Part shown: one piece after another, positions 48,089-56,390 of the stretch
Numbering within the stretch: position 1 is the first letter of the stretch
How the letters are laid out: the number at the start of each line of letters is the position of its first letter
Source of the DNA: Methyloversatilis sp. XJ19-49
GTDB lineage: Bacteria > Pseudomonadota > Gammaproteobacteria > Burkholderiales > Rhodocyclaceae
DNA length: 64,000 nt
Assembly (NCBI RefSeq): GCF_024580145.1
Contig: NZ_JANINI010000013.1
Coordinates: 1 to 64,000, forward strand
Direction of reading: 5' to 3'
Translations under genes and position numbers: made by a program
Notes under the pieces: model-generated
What the model saw: only the letters and a program-made list of their open reading frames with translations
Told to the model about the DNA's origin: nothing
Database searches by the model: none

Positions 48089-48217
48089 ATGAGCAACGTC
48101 GCCTCGTGCATCGGCATCAAGAACGGTTCCGTCAAAGGCACGGCCCCTGGTAGTTGCCCGGAGTCCGGCGCCGTGAGGGTGCGCCGCATGGCCTTCATCC
48201 CCTGCATCGCGAACTGA
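48089..48217 (+). CDS. Possible small ORF preceding the TIR gene
   Basis: A 42-codon frame starting MSNVASCIGIKNGSVKG and ending FIPCIAN, 11 bp before the TIR gene. GTGGAG lies nine bases upstream of its ATG. It has three cysteines and does not resemble a known peptide. It may be a leader, a small regulator of the cassette, or chance. The 222 bp before it (47867-48088) hold the presumed divergent promoter region and no recognised gene. Confidence 0.4.
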   Translation: MSNVASCIGIKNGSVKGTAPGSCPESGAVRVRRMAFIPCIAN

Positions 48218-48228
48218 GGCCATAACGC

Positions 48229-49410
48229 ATGGCACGCCTTTTCATTTCGTATCGACGCAAGGACAGCAGCGGCTACGCACAGACGCTGCATGAAGACCTG
48301 CTGCAAACCTTTCCGGGCATGGAGGTTTTCCGCGACCTCGAAAGCATCGCGGCCGGTGAGGACTTCGTCGACGCCATCGAGCGCGAACTCGACCGCTGCA
48401 ACGTCGTGCTCGTGCTGGTCGGTCCGCACTGGCTGTCGATGACCGACGCCCAGGGCAAGCGAAGGCTCGACAATCCGAATGACCCGGTACGCATGGAGAT
48501 TGCCCGTGCACTGACCCGGCGCGGCGTGCGCGTCATACCCGTGCTGGTCGGTGGCGCAGTCATGCCCGATGCTGCCGAACTGCCGGAAGAGCTGTCGGCG
48601 CTCGGCCGGCGCAACGCGCACGAGATGACCGACAAGCGCTGGCAGTATGACTTCGGCGAGTTGTGCAGCGTGCTGGAAAAGCTGCCCGGCATGCCGATGC
48701 GCAGTGCGGCGACGGACAGCACGACCCAGTCCACCGCGAACCGGAGCGCGGCCGGCGACGACGATCTGCCGCTCCCGGAAAGCTTGAAGAAGCCGGTCGG
48801 CCGCGTCATCGGTGCCGCGCGCAAGTTCGTCTGGGGGGTCGGGATTTTCTTCACCTTCATCCTCGTCGTCGCGGTATTCGTCGGCGAGCAGGAGACCACG
48901 CCCGAACCTGCACCGGCGCCTGCGCCGTTCGTTGCCGATGAGCCGGCTCCGGCGCCTGTCGCGCCGGTCGCGATCGCCAGCCTGCCCTCCCCCGTCCCCG
49001 CCGCACCCGCGCCGGAACCCGAGCGTGACCTGACCGGCAACTGGACCATGATCGATGCACAGGGCGAGCGCATTCCGCTGACGCTGACCGGCCATGGCAA
49101 CGACCTGACCTTGCGCAGCCCGCGCATCAACGTCACGCAGCACCCGGTGTGGCAGGTGTACAACGCCGTGCTGATCCAGACCTACGGCCAGGGCGTGACC
49201 GACATCCATTTCGAAGGTGCGGGCGAAGCGCACGAGCGCGACGTGAATTTCGCACTGAACATCTTTGCCAACGGCAACGTGATGATCAACACCGGCAGCC
49301 TCAGCCTGCGCGTCGCCAACAGCAGCACGATGACCGGCACGCTGCGCTACAACAGCGGTGAAACGTCGGTTGTCACCGTATCGCGATCATCAGGGGCGGC
49401 CGTGAACTGA
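48229..49410 (+). CDS. TIR-domain protein with membrane anchor and exported C-terminal domain
   Basis: A 393-residue protein. Residues 1-155 form a bacterial TIR domain: ARLFISYRRKDSSGYAQTL, EVFRDLESIAAGEDFVDAIE, VVLVLVGPHWLSM, and Glu90 in NDPVRMEIARAL, the position of the NADase catalytic glutamate in active TIRs. After a linker, about 198-218 is a membrane helix (FVWGVGIFFTFILVVAVFVG). A Pro/Ala-rich tether (about 222-265) and a beta-rich lipocalin-like domain (LTGNWTMIDAQGERIPL onward) follow. TIR is cytoplasmic, the C-terminal domain probably periplasmic. Its stop is 53 bp from the CHAT gene. Confidence 0.9.
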   Translation: MARLFISYRRKDSSGYAQTLHEDLLQTFPGMEVFRDLESIAAGEDFVDAIERELDRCNVVLVLVGPHWLSMTDAQGKRRLDNPNDPVRMEIARALTRRGVRVIPVLVGGAVMPDAAELPEELSALGRRNAHEMTDKRWQYDFGELCSVLEKLPGMPMRSAATDSTTQSTANRSAAGDDDLPLPESLKKPVGRVIGAARKFVWGVGIFFTFILVVAVFVGEQETTPEPAPAPAPFVADEPAPAPVAPVAIASLPSPVPAAPAPEPERDLTGNWTMIDAQGERIPLTLTGHGNDLTLRSPRINVTQHPVWQVYNAVLIQTYGQGVTDIHFEGAGEAHERDVNFALNIFANGNVMINTGSLSLRVANSSTMTGTLRYNSGETSVVTVSRSSGAAVN

Positions 49411-49463
49411 GCGCCTGGCGACAGCAGCGCGCGACACAAGAACAACAGCAGGAGGTCAGGACA

Positions 49464-52400
49464 ATGAAACAGTCGAAATACGAGCGTTTCAGCATCCGCG
49501 CGCGCAAGGGTGCTGCGGTAAGCACGCCGTCCGGTTCCGAAGTGACATTCACATCGCTGGGCGCCGTGCAACCCGGCGGGAGTCGTGCCGCCGCGGCGGC
49601 CGAAGCGGCCGTCATACCGGCTGATGCGATTGCCCGGGTCACGCTCGACAACGGCTTCGAGCTCTGGATACGCGCCGACGACCTGATGCAGGAGGCCGGA
49701 TCGAAGGCCGAAACGCGCAGCGATGGAGAAGTGCTGTGGGACATCGGCGACCTGAACGCGCGCACCCCGGGCAGCCGCGGGCTGGGCAGTGCGCTCGGCC
49801 TGGCGACCCGTGTGATCGAATTCTTCGGCATCGACCTGAAGGACACCGCGCAGGAATTCGTCGCCCGCCGGCTCGCGACGCGCTTCGAGCGGAAAATCCT
49901 CGGCCGCGAGCCGGGACTGTATCGCTGCGATATCGAAAGTGCCGCGCTAGGCGCGAAGATCGACAAGATCGAGGCGACGGACGGCAAGCCGCTGCTGGTG
50001 TTCCTGCATGGCACGGCATCGAGCTTCGACGGCAGTTTCGGCAAGCTGGCGGCTGACGACAACCCTCGCGGAAACGCTGCCTGCGCGCGACTCGAGAGTG
50101 TCTATGGCGAAGGCATCCATGCCTTCGAACACCGCACGCTGACCGTGAGCCCGATCCAGAACGCGCTCGAACTGGCCGAATCGCTGCCGCAGGGCGCCAC
50201 GCTGCATCTGGTCAGCCACTCGCGCGGTGGCCTGGTCGGCGAGTTGCTGTGTCTGGGGCAACGTGTGCGCAGCAGTGACCCTTTGCGTGCCGAAGTACTG
50301 AAGCGGCTGTTCGTCGGCGACGTGTCGATCGCACAACAGCTGAACATCGAGCCGCTGGACGAAGCCGGCGAAAAGCGGCTGAAGGACGACTACGCAGCCG
50401 ACCGCGAAGCGCTGCTGAAGCTGGCCGAAGTGCTGGATGCGAAGCAGTTCCGGATCACGCGCTTCGTACGCGTCGCCTGCCCGGCCATGGGCACTACGCT
50501 CGCCTCCGGCCGGCTCGACCGCTGGTTTTCGCTGTTGCTGAACGCCAGCCGCATCGCCGGTCTGCAGCATGTGCCGCTGGCACCCGAGGCGCTCGACTTC
50601 ATGGCAGCCGTGCTGCGCGAGCGCACCGATCCGCGCGTGCTGCCCGGGCTGGAGGCGATGATGCCCGGCTCGGCGGTCGTGCGCCTGCTGAACCATCCGG
50701 AAACCCGCACCGAAGCTGACTTGACGGTGATCGCCGGCGACATCGAACGCGGCCACTCCATCCTGTCGGCGCTGAAGGTGTTCGTTACCGACTGGTTCTA
50801 CAAGGGCGAACACGATCTGGTGGTGAATACCGGATCGATGTTCGGCGGCATCAAGCGCCCCGAGCACGGTGCCCGGCAGCAGATGGACAAGGGCGATGCG
50901 GTCGATCACTTCAGTTACTTCCACAATGCCCGCTCGGTCGACTGGCTGCTGCAGGGTCTGACCCGCGCAGACGGCTCCGACGCGGGCTTTCGCCCGATCA
51001 GCGAGCGGCCGCCGACGCCGCCGGCCTGGCGCAGCGCGATTGCGCGCAGCCGCGCCGGCGGGCTGCCGAAACCTCTGGCGGTCGTGCTGCCCGGCACCAT
51101 GGGCAGTTCGCTGAAGGCCGATGGCGATCGGGTGTGGCTCGACTACAAGGCACTTGCGTTCGGCGGGCTGGAAAGGATCGGCATCGACGCGGCGCAGATC
51201 GAGGTCGATGGTCTGGTCGACAGTTTCTATGCGCCGCTGATGATGCATCTGGCGCAGACCCATCGGGTCGAGTTCTTTGCCTACGACTGGCGCAACTCGG
51301 TGCAGGTGGCGGCGGCGCAGCTGGCCGAACAGCTCACGCTGTGGTTGCCCGAACTGCAGGCGCAGAAGCAGCCGCTGCACATCGTGGCGCATTCGATGGG
51401 CGGCCTTGTGGTACGCGCCATGATGGCCGACCGCAAGGGAGCCGAAGTGTGGCGGCGCATCTGCGAACTGCCGAACAGCCGCCTGCTGATGCTGGGCACG
51501 CCCAACCATGGCTCCCACGAAGCGGTGCGCTGGCTGACCGGACGCAACCCGACGCAGTTCAAGCTGATGCTGCTCGACCTGTTGAACAGCCGCGACGGCA
51601 TCATCGACATCGTCCGCCGCTTCCCCGGCCTGGTCGAACTGCTGCCCTTCCCCGCCGACGGATCGGCGCTGCATTATGACGATCCGGCAATCTGGACCGG
51701 ACTGCGCGTAGCACTCGGCGAGCGCTGGCCGCTGGCCGATGCGGGCGTGCTGCGCGGTGCGCGGCGCACCTGGGACGCGCTGGCCGATGCGGTCGATGCA
51801 CAGCACATGATCTATGTCGCCGGCGTGCAGCCGGCGACAGTGTGCGGCCACGAACTGATCGAAGACGACGGCGCCTTCCGCTTCAACCGTCGCAAGCTGG
51901 TGTTTCCGCACACACCGGAAGGCGACGGTACGGTCACCTGGGCCTCCGGCCGACTGCCCGGCGTGCCGATGTATTTCGCCGAGGACACCGCGCACGATGC
52001 CCTGTGTTCGTACGACTTCGGCCGCAAGACCTTCGCCGGCTACACCGATCTGCTGCTGAAAGGCTCGACCACGAGATTGCCGCGCAGCCCCGGCACGACG
52101 CGCGGTGCGCGTGCGCCGGGCTCTGGCAACGCGCAGATCGCGCCGGCCCCCACCTTCGACTCGATCCCGACGGCAGCGGAAGTCGAACGTCTGGGCTTCG
52201 GCCCCGGCAGCCCGCTGCCGTCCGAAGCGCCTGCACTGCCCGGCCTCGAAGTACAACTGACCCACGGCGACCTGAGCTACGTCAAGCATCCGCTGATGGT
52301 GGGTCACTATCTGGGCGACAGCATCGTCAGCGCCGAGCGCGCGCTCGACAAGCAACTCACGCGTCCCGGCGAGCAGGCCGGCCCGCTGACGCAACGCATG

Positions 52401-55112
52401 GATCTGGGCCTGTATCCGGGGCCGATCGGCAGCAGCGCCGTGTTCTACAACGACACGCCCGAAGCGCGTCCGGTCGCGGCCATCATCGTCGGTCTGGGCG
52501 AACTGGGCACGCTGTCGCCCGGGCGACTCGAATCCACGGTATCGGACGCACTGCTGTCCTATTGCTTCGAACTGGTGCAGATGCCGGAGGCGAAACGTCC
52601 GATTCCCTCCGCCGAAATGCGTTCGATGGGGCTGAGCACCGTGTTGATAGGCAGCGGTGCCGGGGGCATGACATTGCGCGATTCGATCGAGGCGCTGCTG
52701 CGCGCGGTCGTGAATACCAATCGCCGGCTGATCGATGCGGGTCTGGGTGACCGCATCTACCTGTCGAAATTGCAGCTCATCGAATTGTTCCAGGACGTCA
52801 CCATCAATGCCGCAGATGCGCTGGACGACGTGCTGGCGTCGGTCGATTTCAACGCCGACGTGCGCTGGCCGGAACAGACCGTGCATGCCGGCGACGGCGG
52901 TCGCCGCCGGGTCAGCTTCGACAGCGACGGCGACTGGTGGCACCGACTCGAAATCAGCACCGACCCGGAGGACACTCGGCTGCGCTTCGTGTCGTCAACG
53001 AACCGCGCGCGTGCCGAAGAGACCATAGGCCTGGGTCAGCTGTCGCTGGCCGCCAGGTTCATCGAGCGTGCCTGCACGCAACCGGGGCGCAATCGCGAAG
53101 CGGCGCGCACGCTGTTCGACATGCTGCTGCCCAACCGGCTCAAGGAGCTGGCACCGGAAAACCACAACCTTCTGCTGGTGCTCGACGAAAAATCGGCCGC
53201 CTACCCGTGGGAACTGCTGGAGGATCGCTGGGCAACCAATCCGCTGCCGCCGGCCGCCCGCAGCGGCCTGCTGCGTACGCTCAAGACGCCGGAGTTCCGC
53301 GCGCAGCCGGTGCACGGAACCGAATTGTCGGCGCTGGTCATTGGTCACCCCGATCTGGAAGGCTGGGACAAGTTCATCGACCTGCCGGGCGCGCGCGACG
53401 AAGCGCAGCACGTTGCAGAGTGCCTGACCGAGTTGGGCTACCAGACCGACGCGTGCATCGACGCGACCCATACCGACATTCTCGAAAGCCTGCACAGGCG
53501 CCGCTGGCGCATCCTGCATCTGGCCGGTCACGGCGAACACGACTATCGGGTCGAGGGCCACCACGGCGCATCGACGTCGGCCGGTGACAAGCCGCTGTCG
53601 GGCATGGTGATCGGCCACGGCGTGCTGCTGACGCCGGGCGATGTCGAACAGATGCGCTACGTACCCGAACTGGTGTTCATCAACTGCTGTCACCTCGGCA
53701 AGACACGCTCGCTGGACAGGCAGGCCTTCCCCGCCCTGGCCGCCAATCTGGGCGTGCAGTTCATCCGCATGGGCGTGAAGGCAGTGGTGGCGGCCGGCTG
53801 GGCGGTCGATGACGATGCCGCGAAGACCTTCGCCGCCACGTTCTACCAGCGCATGCTGGCGGGCGACACCTTCGGCGAGTCCGTGCGGGCTGCGCGACGC
53901 GCCTGCGTTCAGCAGCATCCGCAGTCGAATACCTTCGGCGCCTATCAGTGCTACGGTGACCCGGGCTTTCGCCTGCTGCGCGCGCAGCGCAGCGGATCGC
54001 GCTCGACCGCCCGACCGGCCGGGCCGCTGCACTCGCATGCCGAGCTGGTCAGCCATCTCGACAATCTGCGCGAATCGGTGCGCATGCAGTCGTCCGCGAC
54101 TGACGTCGACTGGCTGCAGGGCACCGTTGACGCACTGTTCGACCGCGTGCCCGACGCGAGCCGCGAGAAGTGGCTGGCCCGTGCCGATGTAGGCGCCGCG
54201 CTCGGCTTCCTGTGGGGTGAGGTCGGCGACTACGCGCGGGCGATCGAACATCTGGACGCAGCGCTGTCGGCCAGCAAGGGCGATTGCCCGATCCGGGTGG
54301 TCGAACAGTGCGCGAATTTCCGTGTTCGCCTGGCGGGACGACGCTGGTCGGAATCACTCGCCGGCGGCGTGCCGGACGAAGCCCTGCGCGAATCGCTGCG
54401 CACGTCCATCATCGCGGCCATCATGGAACTGGACCTGCTGATCCAGCGTGCCCGCACACCGGAACGCCTGAACATGATGGGTGCAGCGTGCAAGCGTCTT
54501 GCGCTGGTGACGACGGCGCAGGAGCGCCAGGAGTCGCTGGTGAATATGGCCACCTACTACCGAGATGCCTTCGAGATGGAGGGCCGCAGCAGCGCCTACC
54601 CCTTCGTGAACAGTGCGCTGGCCGACCTGCTTGCCACGGCTGGCGACCCGGATTACACACCGCTTTGGGCACGCGACGCGCTGTTCAGCGAGGCGGAACG
54701 CATCCGCGTCGTCTGCGAGGCAGAGTATTGCGACGAGCCCGGCCTGTGGCTGGCGACCGGCATCGCCGATTGCCGGTTGCTGTCGATGATCATCGAAGCA
54801 CTGCCGGCACCGCCAGACAAGCCTGCCGGCAAGCGGTCACGCGCACCGGCCCGGAAACCGGCAAAACGTGCGCCCGCCCGTGATGACGCCATCGAGCACA
54901 GATTCGACCGCGTGCTGAATGAGTACCTGAACGCCTTCCGCCGCGGCGCCAGCCCGCGCGAACGAGCGTCGATCGCCGAGAACTTCGATTTCCTGGTCGC
55001 GCTGCTCGATGGCCCGGATGCTGCGCCGTCGGTGCGCAGTGAAGATTGCGGACTCAAGCCGGTGATTGCGGCACTGGTCAATATGCGCAACCGCTTCCGG
55101 GAGCTGCCATGA
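49464..55112 (+). CDS. Tandem serine-hydrolase and CHAT caspase-like protease fusion
   Basis: An 1882-residue multidomain protein preceded by AGGAGG. Hydrolase 1 (about 175-485): oxyanion LLVFLHGTAS, nucleophile Ser253 in LVSHSRGGLVG, candidate acid Asp451 and His482. Hydrolase 2 (about 530-880): VVLPGTMGSSLK, Ser644 in IVAHSMGGLVVR, candidate His844, an LCAT/PGAP1-like layout. About 920-1230 is a domain with VGHYLGDSI and LGLYPGPIG. The CHAT domain (about 1235-1500) has His1356 (RILHLAGHGEHDY) and Cys1409 (LVFINCCHLG). A helical, TPR-like tail follows to the end. ATGA overlap with the M15 gene. Confidence 0.88.
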   Translation: MKQSKYERFSIRARKGAAVSTPSGSEVTFTSLGAVQPGGSRAAAAAEAAVIPADAIARVTLDNGFELWIRADDLMQEAGSKAETRSDGEVLWDIGDLNARTPGSRGLGSALGLATRVIEFFGIDLKDTAQEFVARRLATRFERKILGREPGLYRCDIESAALGAKIDKIEATDGKPLLVFLHGTASSFDGSFGKLAADDNPRGNAACARLESVYGEGIHAFEHRTLTVSPIQNALELAESLPQGATLHLVSHSRGGLVGELLCLGQRVRSSDPLRAEVLKRLFVGDVSIAQQLNIEPLDEAGEKRLKDDYAADREALLKLAEVLDAKQFRITRFVRVACPAMGTTLASGRLDRWFSLLLNASRIAGLQHVPLAPEALDFMAAVLRERTDPRVLPGLEAMMPGSAVVRLLNHPETRTEADLTVIAGDIERGHSILSALKVFVTDWFYKGEHDLVVNTGSMFGGIKRPEHGARQQMDKGDAVDHFSYFHNARSVDWLLQGLTRADGSDAGFRPISERPPTPPAWRSAIARSRAGGLPKPLAVVLPGTMGSSLKADGDRVWLDYKALAFGGLERIGIDAAQIEVDGLVDSFYAPLMMHLAQTHRVEFFAYDWRNSVQVAAAQLAEQLTLWLPELQAQKQPLHIVAHSMGGLVVRAMMADRKGAEVWRRICELPNSRLLMLGTPNHGSHEAVRWLTGRNPTQFKLMLLDLLNSRDGIIDIVRRFPGLVELLPFPADGSALHYDDPAIWTGLRVALGERWPLADAGVLRGARRTWDALADAVDAQHMIYVAGVQPATVCGHELIEDDGAFRFNRRKLVFPHTPEGDGTVTWASGRLPGVPMYFAEDTAHDALCSYDFGRKTFAGYTDLLLKGSTTRLPRSPGTTRGARAPGSGNAQIAPAPTFDSIPTAAEVERLGFGPGSPLPSEAPALPGLEVQLTHGDLSYVKHPLMVGHYLGDSIVSAERALDKQLTRPGEQAGPLTQRMDLGLYPGPIGSSAVFYNDTPEARPVAAIIVGLGELGTLSPGRLESTVSDALLSYCFELVQMPEAKRPIPSAEMRSMGLSTVLIGSGAGGMTLRDSIEALLRAVVNTNRRLIDAGLGDRIYLSKLQLIELFQDVTINAADALDDVLASVDFNADVRWPEQTVHAGDGGRRRVSFDSDGDWWHRLEISTDPEDTRLRFVSSTNRARAEETIGLGQLSLAARFIERACTQPGRNREAARTLFDMLLPNRLKELAPENHNLLLVLDEKSAAYPWELLEDRWATNPLPPAARSGLLRTLKTPEFRAQPVHGTELSALVIGHPDLEGWDKFIDLPGARDEAQHVAECLTELGYQTDACIDATHTDILESLHRRRWRILHLAGHGEHDYRVEGHHGASTSAGDKPLSGMVIGHGVLLTPGDVEQMRYVPELVFINCCHLGKTRSLDRQAFPALAANLGVQFIRMGVKAVVAAGWAVDDDAAKTFAATFYQRMLAGDTFGESVRAARRACVQQHPQSNTFGAYQCYGDPGFRLLRAQRSGSRSTARPAGPLHSHAELVSHLDNLRESVRMQSSATDVDWLQGTVDALFDRVPDASREKWLARADVGAALGFLWGEVGDYARAIEHLDAALSASKGDCPIRVVEQCANFRVRLAGRRWSESLAGGVPDEALRESLRTSIIAAIMELDLLIQRARTPERLNMMGAACKRLALVTTAQERQESLVNMATYYRDAFEMEGRSSAYPFVNSALADLLATAGDPDYTPLWARDALFSEAERIRVVCEAEYCDEPGLWLATGIADCRLLSMIIEALPAPPDKPAGKRSRAPARKPAKRAPARDDAIEHRFDRVLNEYLNAFRRGASPRERASIAENFDFLVALLDGPDAAPSVRSEDCGLKPVIAALVNMRNRFRELP

Positions 55113-55684
55113 GTGATCGCGATCTGGCAAGGGTGGCGCTCGGCGCGCTGCACATCGCCGGCTGCCAGCCGCGGGACAAGGTGTCGCCGCATTTCCGGCT
55201 GTATGAACTGACACGCTCCGACATTGCCTCGCGCCAGGGCATTCCGAACGTCTTTCCGTCGGATGCCGAGTTCCGCGCCGCGGTACATCTGGCGCGCGAG
55301 GTGCTCGAGCCGGTGCGGGCGAAGTTCGGCAGCTTCACGCCGAACAGCGTGTTCCGCAGCCAGGCCCTCGAACGCGCCCTGAAGCGCAAGCCATCGAGCT
55401 GGGTCAGCAGCAGCCAGCATGCACGCGGTGAGGCATGCGACATCGAAATCGTCGGTGTCGCCACGATCGCGCTGGCCGAGTGGGTGGCGGCGCACGTCAA
55501 GGTATTCGACCAGATCATCTGCGAGTGCTACGACCCGGCCAAGGGCCCGAATTCGGGTTGGGTGCATGTGTCGCTGCGTCCGCAGGGCGGCGCACCGAAC
55601 CGTCGCCAGCTGCTGAGCTATGTGCGTGATCCGCGCTCCGGCGCCTATCGTTACGTACCGGGACTGACCAGCGATACGGCATGA
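55109..55684 (+). CDS. Peptidase M15 (D-Ala-D-Ala carboxypeptidase-like) protein
   Basis: A 191-residue zinc peptidase of the M15A type seen in phage endolysins. It has the family entry FRLYELTRSD, the FTPNSVFRSQALERAL segment, and the zinc ligands in SSQHARGEACDIEIVG (His, Asp) and GWVHVSLRP (His). There is no signal peptide, so export is not obvious. ATG overlaps the stop of the CHAT gene by four bases. A 40-bp gap leads to the next gene. No phage genes adjoin, so it is better read as part of the CHAT gene run. Confidence 0.85.
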   Translation: MSDRDLARVALGALHIAGCQPRDKVSPHFRLYELTRSDIASRQGIPNVFPSDAEFRAAVHLAREVLEPVRAKFGSFTPNSVFRSQALERALKRKPSSWVSSSQHARGEACDIEIVGVATIALAEWVAAHVKVFDQIICECYDPAKGPNSGWVHVSLRPQGGAPNRRQLLSYVRDPRSGAYRYVPGLTSDTA

Positions 55685-55724
55685 TGCGGCGGATCGAACC
55701 CGCTTTCCTGCCACACCGCGCGTC

Positions 55725-56288
55725 ATGACCACTTTTCTGTTCAGCGGTCACCTGATGGACCGCCCCGACCGCGCCACGCCACGCTTTCCGGCGGCAATGG
55801 AACCTGCTGCGGCAGCGGCGATCGCTGCTGCGCTCGACCGCCACGGCGCCGGTGTCGGCGACATCGCGTTCAGCCAGGCCGCGTCGGGCGGTGACCTGCT
55901 TTTCCTTGAGGCGTGCTTCGAACGCGGGGTGAAACGCCACATCCTGCTGCCGTTCGACACCAACACCTTCGAACAGACCTCGGTCAGGCCGTCTCTGCAC
56001 GGCGAACGCTGGGTCCAACGCTATCGCCGGGCACTTGCGGCACCCGGCGCAACGGTGCTGGAAATGCCGACAGCGCTCGGCCCGCTGACCGATGGCCACG
56101 ATCCTTACGAAGCCTGCAATCTGTGGCTGGTCGACGAAGCGTTCGCGCATGCCGGCGGCGCACTGTGCTTCGTGTGCCTGTGGAATGGCGACGGTCCGGA
56201 GGGCCCGGGCGGTACGGCTCACATGGTGGCTGAGGTCAGCAGGCACGGCGGCCTGATCGAGCACATCGACACGCGTCTGCTCGCCTGA
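55725..56288 (+). CDS. SLOG-like Rossmann-fold protein, unassigned
   Basis: A 187-residue soluble protein. The centre, IAFSQAASGGDLLFLEACFE, then RGVKRHILLPF, resembles the glycine-rich nucleotide or NAD-metabolite binding loop of SLOG superfamily proteins. The N-terminal FLFSGHLMDRPDRATPRFP and a C-terminal FVCLWNGDGPEGPGGTAH are also seen in proteins of signalling operons that I recall only loosely. It follows the M15 gene by 40 bp and precedes the kinase gene by 102 bp. Function is not established; SLOG assignment is an inference. Confidence 0.6.
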   Translation: MTTFLFSGHLMDRPDRATPRFPAAMEPAAAAAIAAALDRHGAGVGDIAFSQAASGGDLLFLEACFERGVKRHILLPFDTNTFEQTSVRPSLHGERWVQRYRRALAAPGATVLEMPTALGPLTDGHDPYEACNLWLVDEAFAHAGGALCFVCLWNGDGPEGPGGTAHMVAEVSRHGGLIEHIDTRLLA

Positions 56289-56390
56289 CGCGGATCCCCG
56301 AATCCGGGCTGGCGCAAGGGAAACAAGCGGGAACATTTCCCGGCGACCTTCGCATTAGCATGCAAGCCCTGCCCCGACCGGATTACCCGC

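Noticed and set aside
49947-52943. 998-codon open frame opposite the CHAT gene
   Set aside because: GC-rich DNA produces long antisense frames. It has no ribosome site, and its repetitive His, Arg and Gln composition is typical of a shadow of a real gene.
55109-55684. Prophage lysis gene
   Set aside because: No holin, tail, integrase or other phage genes adjoin it; it is coupled to the CHAT gene.
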